From positions 1 through 8,338 of the forward strand of contig JAEYAU010000148.1 of assembly GCA_023404705.1 (NCBI GenBank): a DNA stretch of 8,338 nt, written 5' to 3'. Positions within the stretch are counted from its first letter, which is position 1. Each line of letters opens with the position of its first letter. A program made the translations under genes and the position numbers. Below are positions 1 through 5,312 of the stretch, piece by piece. The notes below the pieces were generated by a model. The model was given only the letters and a program-made list of their open reading frames with translations. It was not told where the DNA came from and ran no database searches. The DNA comes from Pseudomonadota bacterium (lineage in GTDB: Bacteria > Pseudomonadota > Alphaproteobacteria > Rhizobiales > Xanthobacteraceae).

Positions 1-148
1 CCGCAATGCCCGCGATCCACGGCGCACGCGATGGGCCGCGCGGCGCGTGGGCCGGCGTGGCGGCTTGCGGCGGTGGCTCCGACGGCGCGGACTCGCCGGC
101 GCGGTCGATCTTCAATGAGCGCAAGAGCTGCGCCTTGTCCCCTTGCAT
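1..148 (-). CDS. RND efflux periplasmic adaptor (membrane fusion protein), N-terminal fragment
   Basis: The minus strand is open from an ATG at 148-146 to the window edge (49 codons, no stop). It starts MQGDKAQLLRSLKID, continues through a Pro/Ala-rich stretch, and reaches PWIAGIA, which looks like the start of a membrane segment. In alphaproteobacteria an LLxSLRIDR-type opening, a Pro-rich cytoplasmic tail and one transmembrane helix is the usual N-terminus of HlyD/AcrA-type adaptors, which bridge an inner-membrane RND pump and an outer-membrane channel. The diagnostic hairpin and barrel domains lie outside the window, so the assignment rests on the N-terminus alone. A weak GGAC precedes the start. 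An inverted repeat and a periodic repeat array lie upstream. Confidence 0.5.
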   Translation of the reverse strand, partial: MQGDKAQLLRSLKIDRAGESAPSEPPPQAATPAHAPRGPSRAPWIAGIA

Positions 149-258
149 GGCGCGTCCAGTCCCACGGACCGCAGGCGCGGCCCGGTGCAGATTTACCGAG
201 TTCGTTATTCGCACAGAGCGAGACCACATCCTGCGAGGCCCTGCAAGTCAATTGGCGC

Positions 259-277
259 CGCCCTGTGCCACAGGGCG
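259..277. promoter_or_regulatory. Perfect inverted repeat, candidate operator of the efflux gene
   Basis: CGCCCTGTG and CACAGGGCG form perfect 9-bp arms around a single C. The site lies about 110 bp upstream of the RND adaptor start at 148. Its position and odd symmetry suit a dimeric repressor such as the TetR/MarR proteins that often control RND pumps, but no such regulator gene is visible here. Function is inferred. Confidence 0.35.
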
Positions 278-290
278 CTGCCAAATGATG

Positions 291-338
291 TCATGAGCGG
301 ATTCATGTGGGAATTCATGGGATTAGACATGCCGAATG
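291..338. repeat. Four TCATG-type boxes with a 12-bp period
   Basis: TCATG occurs at 291, 303 and 315, with ACATG at 327, so four boxes sit exactly 12 bp apart. The bases between are partly similar (G-rich, then AT). This could be a repeated regulator-binding site upstream of the left-hand gene, or a degenerate minisatellite. No function is demonstrated. Confidence 0.4.
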
Positions 339-436
339 TGAGGTCGCGGCCGTGCCGGCGCGCGACCTCTGCAGCAAGGACGATCGTGGTCACACGCATG
401 CGACATCGGCCGAGAAAAATTTGAGGCCGCCGCCGA

Positions 437-778
437 TCAGCGGGTCGCGAACTCGTGGCGCAGCTTGAGAAAGGGACCATTGGAGGCGCCCGCGCCGACG
501 CGGTAGCCGGTCTCGAGCGTGGTGGCCGGATCCATGCGCGCTTTCACGCCGAGGCCCTGGAGTTGCAGCCGGCGCTCGCGCCTAACTTCGCCCTCTGCCT
601 TCGGGTGGGACGGACGGACGACGCCGGTCTCCAGCGCCATGGCGGTCGCGATGTCCACGGTTTCCGCCTGGGCAGGGGATGCGGCGACAAGCAGCAGCGC
701 CGCCACGCTCAGGCAGCGCTGGATTGCGGTTCGTCGGCGCCATCGGCGCGGAATTCCAGAATGTCGCCCGGCTGGCAT
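437..778 (-). CDS. Small predicted secreted protein, unknown function
   Basis: The frame gives up to 113 residues. A basic stretch (residues about 9-16, RRWRRR) leads into a hydrophobic core (SVAALLLVAA) and a typical SPAQA cleavage site, so the mature protein of about 75 residues should be exported. The mature part contains ALETGVVRPSHP, a charged segment (EVRRERRLQLQG), and ends in a Gly/aromatic section (LETGYRVGAG, then GPFLKLRHEF) that resembles an outer-membrane beta strand. The ATG at 778 overlaps the end of the truncated regulator copy by about 70 bases. No better ATG exists; a GTG immediately upstream of the hydrophobic core would leave no basic n-region. I do not recognise the family. 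A diverged, frame-broken relative of its N-terminal part may lie at 1869-1973. Confidence 0.5.
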   Translation of the reverse strand: MPAGRHSGIPRRWRRRTAIQRCLSVAALLLVAASPAQAETVDIATAMALETGVVRPSHPKAEGEVRRERRLQLQGLGVKARMDPATTLETGYRVGAGASNGPFLKLRHEFATR

Positions 779-916
779 CGCAGCACCTCGCAGATGCGCT
801 CCAGCGTCTCGAAGCGGATGCCCTTCACCTTGCCGGACTTCAGCAACGAGACGTTCTGCTCGGTGATACCGATGCGCTCGGCCAATTCCTTCGATCGCAT
901 CTTGCGACGCGCCAGC
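696..916. repeat. 221-bp direct repeat, copy 1
   Basis: Matches 1974-2194 at a constant offset of 1278 bp. I count two mismatches (706 C versus 1984 G; 790 G versus 2068 A). The repeat covers the start of the secreted-protein frame and all of the HTH regulator except its first 12-13 codons. At 917 the sequence switches abruptly to unrelated DNA. Confidence 0.93.
709..900 (-). pseudogene. 5'-truncated copy of the YozG-type HTH regulator
   Basis: Residues MRSKELAERIGITEQ through the C-terminus are identical to residues 16-78 of the intact regulator at 1987-2223, differing by one synonymous base. The first 15 residues are not preserved as a gene start: homology ends at 916, and the in-frame sequence beyond reads EEPSVVRLARRK back to a stop near 1005 with no ATG, GTG or TTG. 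The only usable start is the ATG at 900-898, which removes helix 1 of the fold, and no ribosome-binding site precedes it. The helix-turn-helix pair and the CQPGDILE tail remain. It is probably a remnant, though a short protein cannot be excluded. Confidence 0.7.
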
Positions 917-1224
917 CGAACAACACTAGGCTCCTCCCCATCGAGAGGGAAAGTCCGATCCTGTGCCGTGGCTCCCCGTCGTATGGCGGGTCGAAGGGCG
1001 GGATCCGATCAAGCATTTTTTGGGGATTGCCGCGTCGTGAGGACGCGGCAGCACTGTTTGAGCAGTCTCGCTCTCAATATCTTCTGTCTAGCCATTTCCT
1101 GGCGGAGCACAACAGGTCACTGCCCATGCTTCTGAGAATGGCGATTACGAGCATTTCAATAATCTCGACTGCGCGCGGTCCACGGGAGCCCGCACAAGCC
1201 GCCAGCAGTGGAAGTACGTTATTG
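917..1224. other. Left part of the insert, no clear gene
   Basis: These 308 bases hold no gene I can support. A perfect hairpin, TGCCGCGTC/GACGCGGCA with a 5-base loop, lies at 1028-1050. It follows rather than precedes the T-run at 1016-1021, so it is not a standard terminator on either strand. A plus-strand frame is open from the stop at 1089-1091 to the stop at 1260-1262 and has natural-looking composition (for example ENGDYEHFNNLDC), but it contains no ATG, GTG or TTG. It may be the tail of a gene cut at the insertion junction. Confidence 0.4.
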
Positions 1225-1867
1225 ATGAGTGTTCATTTAGAGGGTCGAGACCATTTGGATCTTGAAACCGGCGAGATATTTGAAAACCCTCGATACGCCA
1301 AAGTCCGCGGGACAAAGAAAAAAAAACATCACTGCGCAGGCTAGTATCGCAGCGGCACTGTCAGATTCAGATTATGAATTCAGCCAGATGCAATATCTCG
1401 AGGAGATGCCGTCGGATGACCTTGGCGAATTTCCCTCACAGATTTTCTTCCAAATACTTCTGCCTCCGGCCAGTATTGAGGAGCTCAAGAGAAACTTACG
1501 ATCAGCAATGCACCCCGCCGCTCTAACGATTGAACTGCAACATGGCATTCTCGATGAATCGTCTCCGCTTGCTTATGGCTGGGAACCGGACGGCAGTGGC
1601 AAAACGTGGAAGAATCTAGACAAGGCCAACAGGCGAATCCGAGTTACGGAAGCCTCGTTTCAATATTATCCACTTAGGCCAAACCTGGACGAAAATACGG
1701 GCGAAGCACTCGAGCAGTCCGCGACCTCGATATCTGACATCGCTCTCACTCAAAGCCAAAAAATCCAAGAAGCCTTGGATTCTTTGAAGAATGAAACCAG
1801 ACAGGTTCGGAATGCGGTACTTGTCGGAAGTCTATTAGTGGGAGCAGCGATTTATCTCTTTCGATGA
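1225..1867 (+). CDS. Orphan protein with C-terminal membrane anchor, frame broken at a poly-A run
   Basis: I do not recognise this protein. An ATG at 1225, preceded by GGAAG about 10 bases upstream, opens a frame reading MSVHLEGRDHLDLETGEIF. That frame stops at 1342-1344, just after nine consecutive A (1318-1326). The next frame runs from 1262 to 1867 and could start only at TTG 1262 (201 residues), which has no good ribosome-binding site. Losing one A, or slippage on the A-run, would join the two into a protein of about 213 residues. The body includes an acidic region, FFQILLPPASIEELK, LAYGWEPDGSGKTW and a possible coiled coil (about the last 60-25 residues). A hydrophobic segment, AVLVGSLLVGAAIYLF, ends at the C-terminus, suggesting a tail-anchored protein facing the cytoplasm. 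Low G+C suggests transfer. The function is unknown. Confidence 0.6.
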
Positions 1868-1973
1868 ACTAACGTCTTTGATGCTGGGCGGGCCGCGCGA
1901 CGCCTGTCACTGGCGTCATCGAGGCGCCGAGGTCCATGGCCCGCGCCGGGGCGCTCCATCCAGCGACATCAGA
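1868..1973. other. High-G+C spacer, possible diverged relic of the secreted-protein gene
   Basis: After the orphan gene the composition returns to high G+C. Read on the minus strand beyond the intact HTH gene, the sequence gives LSLAALLMSLDGAP. After a shift of one base it gives ARAMDLGASMTPVTGVARP, ending at a stop at 1869-1871. This parallels LSVAALLLVAASPAQA and VDIATAMALETGVVRP of the secreted protein at 437-778. Over 20 aligned codons I count 38 of 60 identical bases. It is probably a degenerate paralogue fragment; the alignment is by eye. Confidence 0.35.
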
Positions 1974-2194
1974 AGCGCCGCCAGGCTCAGGCAGCGCTGG
2001 ATTGCGGTTCGTCGGCGCCATCGGCGCGGAATTCCAGAATGTCGCCCGGCTGGCATCGCAGCACCTCACAGATGCGCTCCAGCGTCTCGAAGCGGATGCC
2101 CTTCACCTTGCCGGACTTCAGCAACGAGACGTTCTGCTCGGTGATACCGATGCGCTCGGCCAATTCCTTCGATCGCATCTTGCGACGCGCCAGC
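1974..2194. repeat. 221-bp direct repeat, copy 2
   Basis: Partner of 696-916, in the same orientation with two mismatches. This copy lies inside the complete regulator gene and continues rightward into its natural 5' end, so this side carries the original regulator 5' junction. Confidence 0.93.
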
Positions 2195-2223
2195 ATGACG
2201 TCGAGGTTGACGATAATGGGCAT
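1987..2223 (-). CDS. YozG-type Xre/Cro HTH transcriptional regulator, intact copy
   Basis: The 78-residue protein starts MPIIVNLDVMLARRKM and consists almost wholly of one Cro/C1-type DNA-binding domain. ELAERIGITEQNVSLLKSGK (about residues 20-39) is the helix-turn-helix, FETLERICEVLRCQPGDILEF the following helices, and the last dozen residues an acidic tail. This architecture is the small HTH family of Bacillus YozG, commonly encoded next to a DUF2975 membrane protein, and here it lies 8 bp downstream of one on the same strand. The ATG at 2223 was chosen because it gives the full conserved N-terminus. The pair probably acts together, the regulator being controlled by or controlling the membrane protein, but targets are unknown. 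A shortened second copy lies at 709-900. Confidence 0.9.
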   Translation of the reverse strand: MPIIVNLDVMLARRKMRSKELAERIGITEQNVSLLKSGKVKGIRFETLERICEVLRCQPGDILEFRADGADEPQSSAA

Positions 2224-2231
2224 GGTGAAGC

Positions 2232-2766
2232 CTAAACGAAGCTCGAGTTCTCGTCCGCGAGCCGCGCAGCCTCGCGGATCACGGTCGCGGCCGCCAGCAG
2301 CACGCCGCCGACGATCAGCACGAAATAGTCCTGGGTCGAGAAGGCGATCATCAGCCGGCGCCCGGCCGGGTCGTCCAGCGACAGCGCGATCGAGAGCGCC
2401 GCGCCGCTCAACGGACCGAGCGGCGCCTGCGCCAGAACGGTCGCGGCGAACAGCTGGAGCTGGCGCGCCGCATATTCGCTGAACACGTCGCCACGCGCGA
2501 AGGCCGCGAACATGCGGCGCACCGCGATGAGACCGTAGAGCACTCGCCATCACGGCGATGCGGCCGCCGGCCGAAATCGGGAACTCGAGTCCCGCGGTGC
2601 CGAGCCGCGCCAGCACCAGATTGCGCGTCCAGGTCGGGATGAAGACGGCGAGCACCGTGAGCCCTACGATCAGCACCATGCCGACGATCGCGGCGCGCTC
2701 CATCCAACGCGAGAGCCGCGCGATACGCGCCTGGGCGGGCGCCGGAAGCGAGGCGGCCTGGGTCAT
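2232..2766 (-). pseudogene. DUF2975 family membrane protein, frameshifted
   Basis: Translation from ATG 2766, preceded by AGGAGG about 10 bases upstream, gives MTQAASLPAP and a first membrane helix (IVGMVLIVGLTVLAVFI). It continues to GGRIAVMA, ending at 2545. The rest of the family pattern then continues from 2543 in a different frame: VLYGLIAVRRMFAAF, ARGDVFSEYAARQL, two more hydrophobic segments, and the terminal VIREAARLADENSSFV. One extra base at 2544, or two missing ones, breaks the frame. Joined, the product would be about 177 residues with four membrane helices, the normal size for DUF2975 (YoaS-like) proteins. As written, the first frame runs on through the regulator gene. It is either a genuine mutation or a sequencing error. 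Its function is not known; such proteins are usually paired with a small HTH regulator, as here. Confidence 0.8.
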
Positions 2767-2799
2767 AGGGGCATCTCCTCCTTGCATTCTTGCACGAAT

Positions 2800-2822
2800 A
2801 AATTATCGTATTACGATAATTT
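2800..2822. promoter_or_regulatory. 23-bp perfect dyad between divergent genes, candidate operator
   Basis: AAATTATCGTA and TACGATAATTT form perfect 11-bp arms around one T. A second, outer pair, ACGAA (2794-2798) and TTCGT (2826-2830), is nearly concentric. The dyad lies in the 77-bp AT-rich gap between the DUF2975 start (2766, minus) and the lipoprotein start (2844, plus), so one bound dimer could control both. The neighbouring HTH protein is the obvious candidate ligand, but this is inference. Confidence 0.6.
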
Positions 2823-2843
2823 TTGTTCGTCAACGGAGAATAC

Positions 2844-3413
2844 ATGTCCATGCGTTGGGTGGCGTTCGGCATCCTTCTCGGCCTCTTGTGGCTCGGCGGC
2901 TGCGGGCACATGCCGATGACCTCCATGGTGCGGCTCGCCAAGGTGGATCTCGCCAGCACCGACCTGTCGCGGCTGCGCGCCGCGGTGCGCACGCCGCGCG
3001 GACTTTCACCGCGGCCCGATCAGTCGCGGTTGCGCGTCACCGTGCGGATCGGGGAGAACGCGGCCACGCAGGAGTTTCGCCTCAGCGCGTTGCCGGAGGA
3101 CGGCAGCCTCACGGCGAGCGCCGAAACCCAAGTCACGGTGTTCGCCATCAATCCGCGCGAGCTGGCGCGCGCGGAGGTCTTCCGCGACGAGCTGAAGCTC
3201 CGGCAGAAGGCGAGCGGCCGTTCGGGCGGGCAGATCACCATCGAGGTCGCGCCCGACATGTGCCGCACGGGCGCGCTCGCGAACGGGCCGCTCCTGTTCA
3301 CGACCTATCTGCAGACCGCGGAGACCGGCAGCTTCGTGGTGCTGGCGCAGGATGTGGATCTGCGCACGCTGGCGGGACGCGATCTGGTCGAGAAGATCCC
3401 GATCTGCTCGTGA
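2844..3413 (+). CDS. Small lipoprotein, unknown function
   Basis: The 189-residue protein begins MSMRWVAFGILLGLLWLGGC, a basic/hydrophobic signal ending in a lipobox (LGGC, Cys20), so it should be lipidated and held at a membrane. The start at 2844 is supported by GGAGA 4-5 bases upstream. The body looks like a beta-rich periplasmic domain (SRLRVTVRIG, QITIEVAPDM, SFVVLAQDVDL), with two cysteines (140 and 188) that could form a disulfide. I do not recognise the family. It is divergent from the DUF2975/HTH pair across a shared dyad and ends 4 bp before the convergent LysR gene, with no terminator visible between them. It may belong to the same regulon, by position only. Confidence 0.8.
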   Translation: MSMRWVAFGILLGLLWLGGCGHMPMTSMVRLAKVDLASTDLSRLRAAVRTPRGLSPRPDQSRLRVTVRIGENAATQEFRLSALPEDGSLTASAETQVTVFAINPRELARAEVFRDELKLRQKASGRSGGQITIEVAPDMCRTGALANGPLLFTTYLQTAETGSFVVLAQDVDLRTLAGRDLVEKIPICS

Positions 3414-3417
3414 CGTC

Positions 3418-4320
3418 TCACGCGTCGGCGTCGTGGGAGACGAGGCCCGACTCGCCGGAGGTCTCCAGCGAGTGGATGATATGCTCGGCGAGCAGCTCGG
3501 CCGCCCGGGAGAGCCGGCCGGGCGCGCGGTAGAGCGCGATCTCGGCGTCGGGCAGCTGCGGAAAGCCGTGCTCCTCGCCCAGCAGCTTCACGCCTTCCGG
3601 CACCATATCTTTCGACAACACGGTGACGCCGAGGCCGGCGCGCACCGCGGCCTGAATGCCCTCGCTGCTGAGACTCGTGTAGACGATGCGCCATTCGCGC
3701 TTCACGGCATCGAGGCTCTCGAGCGCGCGCGTGCGATAGACGTCGGTGGCGGCGGTGAGCACCAGCGGCACCGGCTGGTTGCGGTCAACGACGAGCTGCT
3801 GGCCGCCGACCCAGACCAGCACGTCGCGACGGACCGCGACGCCGCCGGCCGGCCCGAGCGGCTCGCGCTTCACCAGCACGAGGTCGTATTCGCCCTTGGA
3901 GAAGCCATCGAGCAGGTTGAAGCTGAAGTTGCAGTTGACGTTGAGCGCGACACGCGGATGCGCGCGGGCAAAGCGCGCCAGAATATCCGGCAGATAAGCG
4001 GTGGCGAAGTCCTCGGGCGTGCCGAGGCGCACCGTGCCTTCGATCTCGGGCTCGAGGATGCGCGAGCGCGCCTCGTCGGCGAGCTGCAGCAGCTGGCGCG
4101 CATAGCTGAGCAGCACCTCGCCATCCGGCGTGAGATGGAGGTCGCGGCCGTTGCGCTCGAACAGCGGGCGGCCGAGCCCCTCCTCCAGCTTCTTGATCTG
4201 CAGGCTCACGGTCGATTGCGTGCGGCCGATGCGCTCGCCCGCGCGGGTGAAGCCGGCGTTGTCCACCACGGCGACGAAGGTGCGCAGCAGGTCGAAGTCG
4301 AAAGGCAGGGGTGCGATCAC
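3418..4320 (-). CDS. LysR-family transcriptional regulator (LrhA-like)
   Basis: The 300-residue protein has the normal LysR length. The N-terminal winged HTH (about residues 8-67) reads LLRTFVAVVDNAGFTRAGE, then RTQSTVSLQIKKLEEGLG and PLFERNGRDLHLTPDG. The effector domain (about 95-290) shows GTVRLGTPEDFATAYLPDIL and AVRAGLGVTVLSKDMV. The LLRTFVAV start and RTQSTVSLQ recognition helix resemble the LrhA/HdfR branch. Translation must start at GTG 4320: an in-frame stop lies 30 bases upstream and no other start exists; the ribosome-binding site is weak. It lies 39 bp downstream of the terC-like gene on the same strand, so the two are probably co-transcribed and may be autoregulated from the control region at 5041-5312. 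The effector is unknown. Confidence 0.94.
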   Translation of the reverse strand: MIAPLPFDFDLLRTFVAVVDNAGFTRAGERIGRTQSTVSLQIKKLEEGLGRPLFERNGRDLHLTPDGEVLLSYARQLLQLADEARSRILEPEIEGTVRLGTPEDFATAYLPDILARFARAHPRVALNVNCNFSFNLLDGFSKGEYDLVLVKREPLGPAGGVAVRRDVLVWVGGQQLVVDRNQPVPLVLTAATDVYRTRALESLDAVKREWRIVYTSLSSEGIQAAVRAGLGVTVLSKDMVPEGVKLLGEEHGFPQLPDAEIALYRAPGRLSRAAELLAEHIIHSLETSGESGLVSHDADA

Positions 4321-4359
4321 GGGCGGCTTTCGTTGCAGGCCCCTGATCTAGCGCGTCGG

Positions 4360-5040
4360 CTACATCCCCGCCAGGGCCCGTGCCACCGGCCAGACCTCGA
4401 CACCGCCGCGCCAGACCATGTCGAGCGCCACATAGAGGATGATGACGAGGCCCGCATAGGCGATCCAGCGGTGGCGCTCGAGCAGCTTGGCGATATAGCC
4501 GGCCGCAATGCCCATCAGGGCGATCGAGAGGATAAGGCCGAACACCAGCACCCAAGGATGCTCGCGCGCGGCGCCCGCGACCGCGAGCACGTTGTCGAGC
4601 GACATCGAGATGTCGGCGACGATGATCTGCCACACGGCCGCGCGGAGCGTTTTGCCGCGCGGCTCGTCGGACATCATGGCGGTGCCGCCGCTGTGCGCCG
4701 AAAGCGTGCCGTCGGCATTGACCGACAGATTCGCCTCGCTGTGCACCATGTGGCCGGCGCGCAGCTCGCGCCACATCTTCCAGCAGACCCAGAGCAGCAG
4801 CACACCGCCCGCCAGAAGGAGACCGAACACTTCGAGCAGCTGGGTCGTGACGGCCGCAAAGCCGATGCGCATCAGCGTGGCCGCGATGATGCCGATCATG
4901 ATCGCGCGCACCCGTTGCTGCGGCGGCAGGCCGGCGGCCGCGAGGCCGATGACGATCGCATTGTCGCCGGCGAGAACCAGGTCGATGAGGATGACCTTGC
5001 TGAGCGCGACCAGTGCGTCAGCCGTGATGAAGTCGAGCAT
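4360..5040 (-). CDS. TerC family integral membrane protein (YjbE-type), probable metal exporter
   Basis: The 226-residue protein has two copies of the family signature, each with a membrane-embedded acidic residue: DLVLAGDNAIVIG (residues 20-32) and DISMSLDNVLAVA (143-155). I count about six to seven hydrophobic helices. A soluble loop at about 98-130 contains a polar Ser/Gly/Asn-rich stretch. TerC proteins include manganese exporters such as Alx, MeeF and MeeY, so divalent metal efflux is the likely role, though the ion is not shown. The start at ATG 5040 gives the standard MLDFITADAL opening with GAGG just upstream; a longer frame to 5238 has no family support. No yybP-ykoY manganese riboswitch is apparent upstream. 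The LysR gene follows. Confidence 0.9.
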   Translation of the reverse strand: MLDFITADALVALSKVILIDLVLAGDNAIVIGLAAAGLPPQQRVRAIMIGIIAATLMRIGFAAVTTQLLEVFGLLLAGGVLLLWVCWKMWRELRAGHMVHSEANLSVNADGTLSAHSGGTAMMSDEPRGKTLRAAVWQIIVADISMSLDNVLAVAGAAREHPWVLVFGLILSIALMGIAAGYIAKLLERHRWIAYAGLVIILYVALDMVWRGGVEVWPVARALAGM

Positions 5041-5312
5041 GATGCCTCGCGGTGCGCGCGAAAGGGATGAGGGCCGCTGAGCGCAGGTGGCGCGGCGCGA
5101 TCCATGTCGATTGGATAACGGCGCAGAGGCGCGCGCGGCCAATTGGAAGTTCCAATGCCAAGCATTGGCGCGGTCCGCACCGAAACATTGCGACCGTAGA
5201 TCTACGGTGCTCTGATCTGCACCGCTGCGCCTGCGCATGAGGAAAGCTCATGGCGATGGGAGAACGATTTCGTTGTGCCGGGAGCTGACGCAACGCTAAG
5301 CGTTGCGCGACC
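5041..5312. promoter_or_regulatory. Divergent control region of terC-lysR and the MFS gene
   Basis: These 272 bases contain no gene but an unusual concentration of symmetry. ATTGGAA-G-TTCCAAT (5142-5156) overlaps CCAATGC-CAA-GCATTGG (5152-5168); ACCGTAGATCTACGGT is a perfect 16-bp palindrome (5193-5208); and CGCAACGCT-A-AGCGTTGCG (5289-5307) ends 5 bp before the MFS start. A further ATTGGA half-site is at 5110. The first dyad contains a fully symmetrical T-N11-A core (5143-5155), the classical LysR-type binding pattern, which fits autoregulation by the LysR protein encoded downstream of terC. Confidence 0.55.

Larger units (their letters stand above)
149..436. other. Intergenic region upstream of the RND adaptor
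   Basis: I see no convincing gene in these 288 bases. A 64-codon minus-strand reading frame beginning MRVTTIVLAA (ATG near 396) is open, but it has no ribosome-binding site or recognisable motif. The stretch holds a palindrome (259-277), four TCATG-like boxes spaced 12 bp apart (291-338), and a hairpin with 9-bp arms GAGGTCGCG/CGCGACCTC at 340-348 and 361-369. The hairpin has no T-run on either strand, so it is not a clear intrinsic terminator. By position this is the promoter region of the left-hand minus-strand gene and the 3' flank of the small secreted-protein gene. Confidence 0.5.
917..1973. mobile_element. Inserted segment between the direct repeats
   Basis: About 1.06 kb of DNA is bracketed by near-identical 221-bp direct repeats. 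The coding part is close to 48 % G+C in three hand-counted 60-base lines (87 of 180), against about 65 % nearby. No transposase, integrase or short terminal inverted repeat is visible. Long direct repeats around a cargo fit integration of a circular molecule by a single homologous crossover in the regulator gene, or a segmental duplication followed by insertion. The segment carries one readable gene (1225-1867). Its rightmost part (1869-1973) returns to high G+C. Confidence 0.55.

Noticed and set aside
205..396. Minus-strand frame starting MRVTTIVLAA with Met every fourth residue
   Set aside because: The Met periodicity follows from the 12-bp DNA repeat; no start signal or motif supports a gene.
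940..965. GAGAGGGAAAGTCCG resembling the start of RNase P RNA
   Set aside because: Only a short resemblance; the conserved downstream helices and the roughly 400-nt structure are absent.
838..1016. Minus-strand 59-codon frame starting MLDRIPPFDPPYDGEP across the left insert junction
   Set aside because: No ribosome-binding site, and the second half is the regulator copy read out of frame. The first 30 codons look protein-like but I cannot place them.
1016..1050. T6 run plus 9-bp hairpin as an intrinsic terminator
   Set aside because: The T-run precedes the hairpin on the plus strand and reads as A on the minus strand, so the order is wrong for both.
1899..1917. GACGCC/GGCGTC hairpin after the orphan gene as a terminator
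   Set aside because: Only six pairs and no following T-run; it lies in the possible relic coding sequence.
3352..5070. Long plus-strand open frame of 572 codons
   Set aside because: It is antisense to the LysR and TerC genes, whose family signatures are unmistakable; long antisense frames are usual at high G+C.
5041..5240. Manganese (yybP-ykoY) riboswitch upstream of the terC-like gene
   Set aside because: I could not find the conserved three-way junction and loop motifs of that class on the minus strand.
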